This document shows positions 45,531-54,565 of a DNA stretch of 64,000 nucleotides, one piece after another. The notes under the pieces were generated by a model that was given only the letters and a program-made list of their open reading frames with translations, did not search any database and had not been told where the DNA came from. The position numbers and the translations under genes are program-made. Each line of letters begins with the position of its first letter. Position 1 is the first letter of the stretch. Source of the DNA: UBA5158 sp040389045 (GTDB taxonomy: Bacteria; Pseudomonadota; Gammaproteobacteria; DSM-16500); assembly GCA_040389045.1 (NCBI GenBank), contig JAZKAT010000006.1:76121-140120 (forward strand), given 5' to 3'.

Positions 45531-46592
45531 TTATTTCCAAGAGAAAAAGCTGGTATTTTTAGCAAGCAAGCGCTCAACTTCAGCACTGATGCGTGAAGGA
45601 ATATTTTTATCAACTTGCATGATGGCTTCTTCAATCGCATTCGCGAACGCATGACAATTCGCGCCCCCATGACTTTTTATGACAATACCTTTTAAACCGA
45701 TGAGACAAGCGCCGTTATAACGATCTGGATCAATCCAGCGGATTAACATTTTTAACACGGGTTTGGCTATCACCCCGGCTAATTTGGTAAAAGTATTTTG
45801 ATAAAAAGCCCGTTTAATTAATTTACCGATAAAAACCGCCACGCCTTCCGTGGTTTTTAACGCAACATTGCCGACAAAGCCATCACAGACTACTACATCC
45901 GCCTCACCTTTGTAGAGTTCATTACCTTCAATATAACCGGCGTAATTTAATGAACTTAGACTTCCTAATAATTGAGCGGCTTGTTTGACTTGCTCATTAC
46001 CTTTAATTTCTTCGGAGCCAATATTCAGTAAAAAAACTTTGGGATTAGAAATATTATCCACTGCCGATGCCAGCACCGATCCCATAACGGCGAATTGCAA
46101 TAAATGTTCCGCGGTTGAATCGACATTGGCGCCTAAATCCAGAATACGGACATTTTTTCTTTCGATAGCCGTGGGAAAAGTGGAAATAATCGCTGGTCTA
46201 TCGATACCGGGCAGGGTTTTTAAGACAAAGCGCGCGGTCGCCATTAATGCTCCCGTATTGCCAGCACTAACGCAAGCATGAGCGATATTGTCTTTAACAA
46301 GATTGATTGCGACGCGCATGGAGGAATCTTTTTTGGTGCGCAAAGCCATTGAAGGCGATTCATCCATGGCCACGCGCTGCGTAGTGTGATGAATCACTAA
46401 ACGTGATTCATCACCAGGATTTTTTTTTTGATTTATTTGAAGTTGTTGCTGTAAAACATCACTGTCACCGACCAGAATCAGCTTTAACGCCGCATGACGC
46501 TTAAGCACTTCCAACGCGGCGGGAACGATAACAGCGGGGCCATGATCACCCCCCATAGCATCAACTGCAATGGTTATGTTGTTCAAGGGCAT
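45531..46592 (-). CDS. plsX: phosphate acyltransferase PlsX
   Basis: Makes acyl-phosphate from acyl-ACP, feeding phospholipid synthesis. The AVDAMGGDHGP start, DESPSMALRTKKDSSM and CVSAGNTGALMA are characteristic. 353 residues. Its ATG shares one base with the rpmF stop (TAATG), so translation is coupled. Confidence 0.95.
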   Translation of the reverse strand: MPLNNITIAVDAMGGDHGPAVIVPAALEVLKRHAALKLILVGDSDVLQQQLQINQKKNPGDESRLVIHHTTQRVAMDESPSMALRTKKDSSMRVAINLVKDNIAHACVSAGNTGALMATARFVLKTLPGIDRPAIISTFPTAIERKNVRILDLGANVDSTAEHLLQFAVMGSVLASAVDNISNPKVFLLNIGSEEIKGNEQVKQAAQLLGSLSSLNYAGYIEGNELYKGEADVVVCDGFVGNVALKTTEGVAVFIGKLIKRAFYQNTFTKLAGVIAKPVLKMLIRWIDPDRYNGACLIGLKGIVIKSHGGANCHAFANAIEEAIMQVDKNIPSRISAEVERLLAKNTSFFSWK

Positions 46593-46798
46593 TACTCTTC
46601 AGAGTTGTCTTCTTCTTCAGACACAGCATTTTTTACAATAACCTGTCGGCCTTTGTAATATCCATCTGGACTGATGTGGTGACGACGATGGGTTTCACCG
46701 GTTGCCGCATCAACTGACAACGCTGTGCTGGTGAGCGCATCGTGGGCTCTACGCATGCCGCGTCTTGATCGTGGTACTCGACTCTTTTGTACTGCCAT
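46592..46798 (-). CDS. rpmF: 50S ribosomal protein L32
   Basis: 68-residue basic protein beginning AVQKSRVPRSRRGMRRAHD, the L32 signature, with the HHISPDGYYKGRQVI block. The C-terminal EEEDNSEE tail is acidic and longer than in E. coli (57 residues). It sits between yceD and plsX as in most gammaproteobacteria. Confidence 0.95.
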   Translation of the reverse strand: MAVQKSRVPRSRRGMRRAHDALTSTALSVDAATGETHRRHHISPDGYYKGRQVIVKNAVSEEEDNSEE

Positions 46799-46825
46799 GG
46801 TGTGGCTCCTAATCTAAACTTGCTT

Positions 46826-47350
46826 TTATTTGGGCTTGACCTTCAATGATTCAATGACCTTAAAGGGGTTAACTTTTTTTGGTTGGGTGGCGTCAGGGTC
46901 CTCGAGCACCACAACCGGCATTTTTACTTTGCAATCCTTGGGGTCGTGCATTAACACTATGGGCAAGTTGATTATCAACTCTTCCTCTATCATTTCAGCA
47001 AGATTTAGACTGTCGTCTATGATCAATACTGGATCATAATGAGCTGGTAATTCTTTTGCTTTTGCATCTGTTTCAACGATTCCGAAGGCAAAGTCGGAAA
47101 TTATCTCATAAACAAAAGGTTCGAGACAGCGTTGGCATTGAACGGCCAATTCTGCTTTAACCTGTCCTTTTGAAAATTTTATCTTTTTATCCATCCCAAA
47201 CTGGATATGCACTTGGGCTTCGCCGGTGGGACTGTTGAGGCTAGGGGCGAGCCTTAGCATATTGCTGATGGGCAACGTGCCATGCAAGTCCATTGCGTTT
47301 TCAGCAAACCGGACGGGGTCCACATGTGTTGGTAGATTATTATTTAACAT
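46826..47350 (-). CDS. yceD: YceD/DUF177 protein
   Basis: 174-residue family member with the conserved CQRCLEPF motif near residue 75 and the acidic EMIEEELIINLP. In plants and bacteria DUF177 proteins are linked to 23S rRNA accumulation. It starts the yceD–rpmF–plsX–fab operon. A perfect sigma-70 promoter ends only 8 bases before the ATG, with no Shine-Dalgarno sequence between, implying a leaderless or almost leaderless mRNA. Confidence 0.9.
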   Translation of the reverse strand: MLNNNLPTHVDPVRFAENAMDLHGTLPISNMLRLAPSLNSPTGEAQVHIQFGMDKKIKFSKGQVKAELAVQCQRCLEPFVYEIISDFAFGIVETDAKAKELPAHYDPVLIIDDSLNLAEMIEEELIINLPIVLMHDPKDCKVKMPVVVLEDPDATQPKKVNPFKVIESLKVKPK

Positions 47351-47358
47351 GGGGGGGC

Positions 47359-47387
47359 ATTTTAAGCTTATGCCAGTGCTGTGTCAA
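47359..47387 (-). promoter_or_regulatory. sigma-70 promoter of the yceD–rpmF–plsX–fab operon
   Basis: Minus strand: TTGACA (47387–47382), 17-bp spacer, TAAAAT (47364–47359). The ATG begins at 47350 after GCCCCCCC, so the transcript should start at, or one to three bases before, the start codon. The run of seven C adjoins the expected start site. Confidence 0.7.
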
Positions 47388-47470
47388 ATGGCTAATTCGA
47401 TGGATTTTTGGGGGTTTTTAGGATTTTGGGGGTAGAAGCGAGCATGATTAAAATTTATACATTTTATTAT

Positions 47471-47518
47471 GCCTCACCCGTCGCCGACCTCTCCCACAAG
47501 GGGAACGGTGAAGAGAGG
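47471..47518. repeat. dispersed repeat of the CTCACCC-GTCGC type, second copy
   Basis: Same family as 20321–20373; the right end reads GGGGAACGGTGA and so lacks the full hairpin arm. It lies just after the rluC stop and before the yceD promoter. Confidence 0.65.
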
Positions 47519-47521
47519 TTG

Positions 47522-48463
47522 CTACGATCGAATAACCTCTAGCAAATCCGCATCCAAAGGAGCTGCCACGCTGATGCGTTTGCTGGTTGAAGGCAGCGTA
47601 AACTCAATCAATCTTGCATGCAAAAACATCCGTTTTAACCCCCGCTCCCGCATTAATTTATTGAATTCCTTGTCCCCATACTTATCATCCCCCGCGATCG
47701 GATGGCTGCGATAGCGCGCATGTACCCTGATCTGGTGGGTGCGTCCTGTGTGCAAAGTTGCATCGACCAACATGGCATCCTTGAAACTTTTCACTGGCGC
47801 AAATACCGTTAACGACGCTTTGCCCTCTTTGTCTACCCTGACTACCCGCTCCCCACTGCTTAAATGATTTTTTAATAAGGCCACATCAACTCGCAACTCT
47901 TCAGGACGCCATTGCCCCTTGGTCAGCGCATAATAAACTTTATGAACTTGGCCCGACCGCATCAATTCATGTAATTCTTTCAAAATACTACGCTTCTTCG
48001 CCAATACCAAACATCCCGACGTATCGCGGTCCAAGCGGTGGGCCAATTCTAAATGCTTTAGGGTCGGGTAAATAATTCGTAATGCCTCAATCACCCCCAA
48101 ACTGACATTCGTCCCGCCATGCACCGGAATACCCGCTGGCTTGTTGATAATCAGCAAATCATTATCTTCATAGAGAATACTGTCCCGCAACAAAGCCACC
48201 AGCCGCGCGCTGGGCGTCGCCGCTAATGCTGGCTTTGGGTCTAATTGCATAGGGGGCAAACGGATTAAATCACCTGCTTGTAAACGGTAACTCGGTGCTA
48301 TCCGTTTTTTATTAACGCGTATTTCACCTTTGCGTAATAAACGGTAAAGCCGCGTCTTGGGCAGCGTTTTTAAATAATTCATTAAAAAATTATCAATGCG
48401 CTGCTCCGCATAAGCTTCATCAATTGTGACAAACTTTACCGGCGTGAGGGACGCTTTCTGCAT
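47522..48463 (-). CDS. rluC: 23S rRNA pseudouridine synthase RluC
   Basis: Modifies 23S rRNA uridines. An N-terminal S4 RNA-binding domain (LPKTRLYRLLRKGEIRVNKK) is followed by the catalytic motif HRLDRDTSGCLVLAKK with the essential Asp, and the late GRTHQIRVHARY. 313 residues. Its position diverging from rne and before yceD supports RluC over RluD. The maf (yceF) gene usually between rluC and yceD is absent. Confidence 0.92.
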   Translation of the reverse strand: MQKASLTPVKFVTIDEAYAEQRIDNFLMNYLKTLPKTRLYRLLRKGEIRVNKKRIAPSYRLQAGDLIRLPPMQLDPKPALAATPSARLVALLRDSILYEDNDLLIINKPAGIPVHGGTNVSLGVIEALRIIYPTLKHLELAHRLDRDTSGCLVLAKKRSILKELHELMRSGQVHKVYYALTKGQWRPEELRVDVALLKNHLSSGERVVRVDKEGKASLTVFAPVKSFKDAMLVDATLHTGRTHQIRVHARYRSHPIAGDDKYGDKEFNKLMRERGLKRMFLHARLIEFTLPSTSKRISVAAPLDADLLEVIRS

Positions 48464-48699
48464 CAGCTAATTCCAGTGGGTTGCAAAAAGTTTGTATGAT
48501 AACAAAAAACTAATCTTATAGTTGAAAAAGCTCATAAATTTATGATATGTTCAATCTCTGTCTAGTAAATATCCGAAATACCGTCGTGAGCTTTATTAAT
48601 AACACTATTTAATCACAAAACTTAATATTTTAACCTTGCACCAGCAAGGGCCCATATTCTTATAAATAAAAATAATGACATGCACGACCGAGGCTAAAA

Positions 48700-51231
48700 A
48701 TGAAGAGTCGCAGTAGTTTCTTTTTCACCACCACTCCAACCAACTATCGTAGCCTGGCAGTGTTGAGAGATAACAAAGAAGAAGACGACGATTACGCTCT
48801 CGATATTGAAACCAACGCTGCAAATCGAATCGATCAACAAGCCGCTTTACTTACCCAAGACGCGACCGCCTTTAAAATCACCCGCGGACAATTAGCAGCT
48901 CAAAAACAATTACTTAAAAAAGCCAATACCATCGCTGCAAATATTAAAATCCAAATTCTAAAGCACAACCGCCAACTTACGCACTATGCCACCCAGCTTG
49001 AAACAACAGACCCACTGGATGATAACGCCATCGCGCAATTAACTCTAAAGCGGAGCAAGGCAGAAAATGATTTAACACATGTATTACTGAGAAATGACAA
49101 AGTAACTCTCGAAATTCCCCGTATCGAATCTGCATTACATCAAATTGAACATCTCAATAGTGCCGCGGGTGAAAAATTTATTAAACATTATCCCTGGCAA
49201 TTTTCCATCAATAAACTGATGTATCAATCTTTCATTGCGGTAGAAATATCTTTCGTTCCCTTTACCTTAAAAACCGCCGGCCTGTCTGTTATCAGTGGCG
49301 CCGCAGCCTGGAAATTACCACAACCTTCAGCCGATTTGGCTTTTTGGGTAGCACTGCCGCTGGCGATATGTGATTCGGCTTTTAGTATACTGTTATATAA
49401 TTCACATATTTTCGCTGTAAATGATGTATTTAATTTTTATGAAAAGCATAAATTACAAACTTACCAGCGAATTTTATTCAACTCAATCCTGGACTCCTTC
49501 CGGGGTTTTTCAGCTACCGCTTTAGCGCTAGGCGCATTCGATCAACTAGCCATTAATGAACACAATTTTTTAGGCGGCGCTTCAATTATTATCGGCTTAA
49601 AAGATTATTGGCTTTTTAAAGAAATGGGCAAATGGGCATTACTCTTTGGCATACCCGCCTTGCTCTCCGCCGTAGGTTTTTATGGTGTAATCATTGATCC
49701 AAAGTATAAAGACGGCATGAAAGACAACAAGGCTTATAAACAAGTCCTAAACACTTTCCTAAAATTATTTTCTAAAGATTTTTCGCGCGGCTTTGATGTA
49801 CTCTATCGAGGATTATTCACAAATGCTTTTTTACGCGCCTTGATGTTTTATTACTTAGCGTCGCAAGTGAGAGACATGAGTGAACATCTGCTGTGGGTAG
49901 ACCCCATTGTGGCTTTCGCATTGATTTTCCATCACTCCATTGCATCGCGTTATAAAGGCGCTTATGAACCTTCGTTCGGAAAAAAAGAGTATGAGTTAAT
50001 CCCGATATTTGTGGATTTAAAAATTAAAAAAGCACGCGAACAGATCATCGAACCCAAAATAAATTCTATTTATCAATCGCTGGTCGCCAGGAACAGCCGA
50101 AAGAAAAGAAATAAGCAATCGGATGAACAATTGAGATTGGCTGCTAAAGCACAATTTAACTCTACCTTAATTCCTGAAATCCAGGATGAACTGGAGCTCG
50201 AAACCTTAAAACTGGCAGCGGGAATGACGCACCTCAATTATTCCCATTACGCCAAAATAACGATAGAACGGGAAAAACAACGCGCATTGCGAAAAATCCG
50301 GGCGCAAGCTGAAATTGAGGCGACTGAATACCTTGAAGATCAAATTGAACAATTAGTTGAACTTTGGACCTGGCATGATTTAGCCATTGATTTACGCGAC
50401 AGTGTAGTGATTGGTTCGTTGCGTGCTTTGTTTGGTTATATATTGATGTTAACTTACGGCATGAAGCTGGTCGAGGCTATCGATTCGGACTATGTCAGCG
50501 AAGAAACCAATCAATTCATTAAAATTACCAGTTCTTTAACCGTTGCCATGTTATTTTTTGGTATCTATTTTAATTCCTGCAAACAATCAGCGTTGGAAGC
50601 CAGGGCCGTAGCCTGCCATATCGAGGATGATATTGATTCTGATATAGAAGAAATCATCGCGGCGGACAACAAGACTGAACAAGCCCTGGGCGAAAGCAAA
50701 GCAGAGATTGAGGTCAGGGCCCTAGCGACTGAAACCGCACCGGCGATAAATTCAAATAATATAAGATCCAAATACAGCATGCGCGCAATTCTGAACATGG
50801 GTACTGGCCTTGCGCTTACTATCGCTGGCGGCTCGTGGATAATTCGCTTAGTCTCAGGAGAGTATCAAACCGAATTTCCATTCATCGGCTATCTGGATGA
50901 AATGACTTTAGTCAGTTTGATAACTTTATCCCTGGCAGAACAAGGCGTGCTTAACTTAAATATTTTCTACCCGGATTTGGCAGAGACTATTTTGTCTACT
51001 CTTCTCAGCTCAAAATATTTACAAGAGCAGGAAAGGCCCAATCCTCAACCCGTCACTAGTAGCCGTAACTTTGCTTTTTATTTACGCAACCCGTGGGCAA
51101 TGTTTAGCTCTACTGCCGTAGCGACTACCACTAGTTCAAATACAGCCCAGCTAGAAATCTTACCTGATGAAAATGAAATGAAAGTTTCTGTTCAATTATC
51201 TTCCGGAACTAGCCCCCGCCTTAACGGTTAA
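48700..51231 (+). CDS. unknown large polytopic membrane protein
   Basis: I do not recognise this 843-residue protein. Residues 1–165 are hydrophilic with a coiled-coil stretch (about 45–155). Eight or nine hydrophobic helices follow at roughly 180–205, 210–240, 310–330, 375–390, 400–415, 565–585, 605–625, 700–720 and 735–755. A charged helical loop (about 430–555, rich in Lys/Arg/Glu) lies between them, and the tail is Ser/Thr-rich. No signal peptide. It occupies the normally short interval between rluC and rne, has its own leader and Shine-Dalgarno-like GAGG, and is oriented with rne. Function unknown; candidate inner-membrane or host-membrane protein. Confidence 0.7.
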   Translation: MKSRSSFFFTTTPTNYRSLAVLRDNKEEDDDYALDIETNAANRIDQQAALLTQDATAFKITRGQLAAQKQLLKKANTIAANIKIQILKHNRQLTHYATQLETTDPLDDNAIAQLTLKRSKAENDLTHVLLRNDKVTLEIPRIESALHQIEHLNSAAGEKFIKHYPWQFSINKLMYQSFIAVEISFVPFTLKTAGLSVISGAAAWKLPQPSADLAFWVALPLAICDSAFSILLYNSHIFAVNDVFNFYEKHKLQTYQRILFNSILDSFRGFSATALALGAFDQLAINEHNFLGGASIIIGLKDYWLFKEMGKWALLFGIPALLSAVGFYGVIIDPKYKDGMKDNKAYKQVLNTFLKLFSKDFSRGFDVLYRGLFTNAFLRALMFYYLASQVRDMSEHLLWVDPIVAFALIFHHSIASRYKGAYEPSFGKKEYELIPIFVDLKIKKAREQIIEPKINSIYQSLVARNSRKKRNKQSDEQLRLAAKAQFNSTLIPEIQDELELETLKLAAGMTHLNYSHYAKITIEREKQRALRKIRAQAEIEATEYLEDQIEQLVELWTWHDLAIDLRDSVVIGSLRALFGYILMLTYGMKLVEAIDSDYVSEETNQFIKITSSLTVAMLFFGIYFNSCKQSALEARAVACHIEDDIDSDIEEIIAADNKTEQALGESKAEIEVRALATETAPAINSNNIRSKYSMRAILNMGTGLALTIAGGSWIIRLVSGEYQTEFPFIGYLDEMTLVSLITLSLAEQGVLNLNIFYPDLAETILSTLLSSKYLQEQERPNPQPVTSSRNFAFYLRNPWAMFSSTAVATTTSSNTAQLEILPDENEMKVSVQLSSGTSPRLNG

Positions 51232-51250
51232 TGACACTTTATATATCTCA

Positions 51251-51279
51251 TTGATCCAGCTAAAAAATTCTGTTATATT
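51251..51279 (+). promoter_or_regulatory. candidate rne promoter
   Basis: TTGATC (51251–51256), 17-bp spacer, TATATT (51274–51279). If used, transcription starts near 51286 and gives a leader of about 440 bases before the rne ATG. The 493-bp gap 51232–51724 contains no gene that I can see. Confidence 0.5.
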
Positions 51280-51618
51280 CAGAAATGAAGCTTAATTTAA
51301 GCTAGATTCGCGCAATGTTTTGTCAGTATAGCCTCTGAACATGCTAGCCGCTTAGCGGCATAAAATACCCACTGACTCTTATACATTGTAAAACCATAAG
51401 TTAGCGAATAAATATAAACTGCGTTTCAGAACTTAACGTAAGGTGGCAGTTACCAAATTTTTAGAACGCGAGATAGTTGTTCTTGAATGAATGACCCTGG
51501 TGAGGCGGAAAAGCCGATTTATTTTTTTTAAATGAATATAATGGTCAAGACTATGACGAACATTAAATATAGTGATTTTATTTCTAGCTTGACCCTAGAG
51601 TGTTTTTTTACACCCCAC

Positions 51619-51639
51619 ATTTGGTTTTTTATACCAAAT
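51619..51639 (+). promoter_or_regulatory. U-rich-loop hairpin in the rne leader
   Basis: ATTTGGT-TTTTTAT-ACCAAAT: 7-bp arms and a U-rich loop. A smaller neighbour, GTGT-TTTTTT-ACAC, precedes it at 51600–51613, and a GCCGC-TTA-GCGGC hairpin lies at 51347–51359. In E. coli the rne leader binds RNase E and adjusts its own mRNA stability; these hairpins are candidates for the same role. Confidence 0.4.
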
Positions 51640-51724
51640 ATTTCCGCCCCTCTCGCAATAACTAAAGTGGCAGCAAGCCCCTAGGTACAATAAGTAACGA
51701 AGCGCCTGACACAGGTGTCTAGTA

Positions 51725-54270
51725 ATGAAAAGAATGTTAATAAATGCAACTCATAAAGATCAAGAGTTGCGTGTTGCGCTGGCCAACGGCCAACATCTCT
51801 ATGATCTAATTATCCGCTCCGCCACCCGCGAAGAAAAACAATCCAATATTTATAAAGGTAAAGTCACTCGCATTGAGCCTAGTCTTGAAGCAGCGTTTGT
51901 GGATTATGGCGAAGAACGTCATGGTTTCCTCCCGCTCAAAGAAGTAGCGCGGGCTTGTTTCAAAAACAGTTACCAGGATACTGGCAGACGTCCTACCATT
52001 ACCGAAGTACTGGAAGAAGACCAGGAAATCATTATTCAAATCGACAAAGAAGAACGTGGCAATAAAGGCGCAGCCTTAACGACCGCTATTTCTTTGCCCG
52101 GTTCTTATCTGGTATTGATGCCAAACAACCCCAGGGCGGGTGGAATATCACGCCGTATCGAAGGCGATGAGCGTTCCGAATTAAGGGAAAACCTGGCCTC
52201 CCTGACCCTGCCAGAAGGCATGGGCTTAATTGTCCGTACCGCGGGCAGTGGCAAAAGTCATGAAGAATTACAGTGGGACTTGGATATTCTGTTAAGGCAT
52301 TGGGAAGCTATCAATAAAGTTTCCGATGATAGAACTGCTCCCTTCCTGATTTATCAGGAAAGTAATGTGGTAATCCGCGCGGTACGTGATTATCTGCGTA
52401 AGGATATTGATGAAGTTTTGATTGACGATAATAGTGTCTATGAAGAAGTGTTACATCATATTCAGTTAGTGCGGCCCGACTTTGTCAACCGCATCAAGCT
52501 TTACAAAGACCCTACCCCCTTATTTACCCGTTTTCAAATTGAAAGCCAGATCGAATCAGCATTCCAACGCGAAGTTCGTTTACCCTCTGGCGGTTCTATT
52601 GTTATCGACCATACCGAGGCGCTGGTGTCCATCGACATCAACTCCGCGCGTTCCACCAAAGGCGTGGATATTGAAGAAACCGCGCTCACCACTAACCTGG
52701 AAGCGGCCGATGAAATTGCCCGTCAATTACGTTTACGCGATTTGGGCGGCTTGATCGTCATCGACTTTATTGATATGACACCCTCGCGCAATCAGCGTGA
52801 AGTGGAAGAACGGGTTAAATCGGCATTGGAAATGGATAGAGCGAAAGTGCAGATTGGGCGGATTTCCCGTTTTGGTTTGTTGGAAATGTCACGTCAACGC
52901 TTACGTCCTTCACTGGGTGAATCCAGTCAAATCACTTGTCCGCGCTGTCTGGGCCAAGGCACGATACGCGGCATAGAATCATTAGCGTTATCGATTATCC
53001 GTTTGATTGAAGAACATGCCATGAAAGAAAACACGGCGCAGGTTCGCGCCGTAGTGCCGATTGAAATTGCCACTTATCTGTTAAATGAAAAACGTTCGGC
53101 GATTAATGATATTGAAGCACGTCAGCAAGTGATGGTGCTGGTAATACCCAATCCACATTTCACGACGCCACATTATGAAGTGGAGCGTATCCGCATCTCT
53201 GATGCTGGTGGTGATAAAGAAGAAAAAATGGCGAGTTATCAATTTGTCATTCCACCTGAAGTGGAAATACCGGTGATGGGCCAAGGTGCGCCAAAAGGCC
53301 ATCAGGAACCTGCTATCAAAGGCATGATGACGGACCAGACTGCATTTACTCCAGCGCCAGCTGCCGAGTCTGCGGCAGCAAAAGATAAAACAGGCTTTAT
53401 GAAACGTATTTTCAATTACTTGTTTGAATCGCAAGCTGAAGCGCCCGTCAAACCTTCTGAAGCGCCGCGTAAAAAACACCTGCATTCAAATACACGTGGC
53501 AAACCGCGTCATCCGCATCGTGATAATCGTGATCGTGGTGGTGATCGCAACCGTGGGCCGAGACGTCATCATGATGGTGATCACCGGCATAAACCTCGTG
53601 CGCAAGGTGATCGTGACCGTCGTCCTCCTTCGTCTGCGCATGCGAATGAAAAAAGACATCATGAGCATAGTGCTGGCACAGCGGAAGGCCATGCGGAAAA
53701 AGCCATGCCGGTAAGTAACGTGCAACAGCAAAACTTGGCACCTGCGGTTAATGCTGGAATTACACCAGCCGCGCAAACCAATTTCCCGGTTGAAGTCGCG
53801 CAGGGGCAGAATCAAGATAATTATTATCGTGAACCTGTCAGCAACACTAACCAGGCACCGGTTGAACATATTCAACATACTTCTTCCACTACGCCAGCGC
53901 TTGCCAGTGGTGAAGAACGTAAACCGCGCTTTCCCGCTAATCAACGACGCCGCAAACGTTATTCCAAAAACCGTCACCGTCGTAGTGGCGGCGGTACTAG
54001 CAGCAGCAGTGGTAATGTTGCTGTGGGTAGCGAAGGCGGCGAGAAAAAACTTGCCGGCGAAGATATTTACAACAGCGCNNNNNNNNNNNNNNNNNNNNNN
54101 NNNNNNNNNNNNNNNNNNNNNNNNNNNNNNNNNNNNNNNNNNNNNNNNNNNNNNNNNNNNNNNNNNNNNNNNNNNNNNTGGGTAGCGAAGGCGGCGAGAA
54201 AAAACTTGCCGGCGAAGATATTTACAACAGCGCCCCGCGTACAGTGCGTCCGGAACCTGAAGAAGATTGA
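51725..54270 (+). CDS. rne: ribonuclease E (interrupted by an assembly gap)
   Basis: Essential endonuclease for mRNA decay and RNA maturation. An S1 domain spans about 35–120, then the RNase H/DNase-like catalytic core (SGGSIVIDHTEALVSIDINS, GLIVIDFIDM) and the zinc-link CPRCLGQG at about 404–411. From residue 550 on the sequence is rich in Arg, His, Asp and Gly, a disordered scaffold. The gene is cut by 100 N (54079–54178) with a 55-bp duplication; collapsing it gives a continuous 796-residue protein ending TVRPEPEED and TGA at 54270, shorter than E. coli RNase E (1061). AGGTG precedes the ATG by 8 bases. Confidence 0.93.
54079..54178. other. assembly gap (100 N)
   Basis: Exactly 100 N within the 3' part of rne. 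The 55 bases before (54024–54078) and after (54179–54233) are identical. Removing one copy and the N restores the rne frame to its stop. Confidence 0.9.
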
Positions 54271-54285
54271 TTTGGCTGCGTTTGC

Positions 54286-54318
54286 GTAGGTTGGGCTGAG
54301 CGTAGCGAAGCCCAACAG
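54286..54318. repeat. left 33-bp inverted repeat of the rne–ycaR island (TTGGGCT...AGCCCAA hairpin)
   Basis: Matches the reverse complement of 54566–54598 with one mismatch. It is itself a hairpin (TTGGGCT...AGCCCAA), 15 bases after the rne stop, and could end rne transcription. Together with the partner it encloses a 247-bp interior. Confidence 0.75.
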
Positions 54319-54342
54319 CTTTTTAGTCGAGTTTCTGGAAAA

Positions 54343-54448
54343 GTTTGCAATGCCAGGATTGTCTGTCCGCTCCAAAACGCGCATCCATGCGCTACGAATG
54401 TCATCCATGACATTCAAGTCGCTACCATACAACCCTGGCACTGCAAAC
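54343..54448. repeat. nested palindromic element with two CC-loop hairpins
   Basis: Outer inverted arms GTTTGCAATGCCAGG (54343–54357) and CCTGGCACTGCAAAC (54434–54448) differ at one position. Inside are two perfect palindromes with two-base CC loops: GCGCAT-CC-ATGCGC (54379–54392) and GAATGTCAT-CC-ATGACATTC (54396–54415). No open reading frame of known type. The role is unknown: structured RNA, repeat remnant or recombination site. Confidence 0.65.
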
Positions 54449-54489
54449 TGACACAACATCTAATATTAAAACAAAAACTTTGCTCCGCT

Positions 54490-54542
54490 CTTCACCTCTC
54501 CCCTTGTGGGAGAGGTCGGCGCGAAGCGACGGGTGAGGGGTA
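54490..54542. repeat. dispersed repeat of the CTCACCC-GTCGC type, inverted copy
   Basis: Reverse complement of the 20321–20373 element, including the hairpin CCTCTCCC...GGGAGAGG. The arms enclose CTTGTG. Confidence 0.7.
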
Positions 54543-54565
54543 ATAATAAATAATTAAAACAAAAA

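Noticed and set aside
53486..53977. 163-codon minus-strand frame in the 3' part of rne
   Set aside because: Shadow of the repetitive Arg/His/Asp-rich scaffold region; RNase E reads through in the other strand with recognised domains.
54067..54459. Minus-strand frame crossing the 100-N gap
   Set aside because: Contains a stretch of unknown residues from the N run and joins antisense rne to repeat DNA; no family resemblance.
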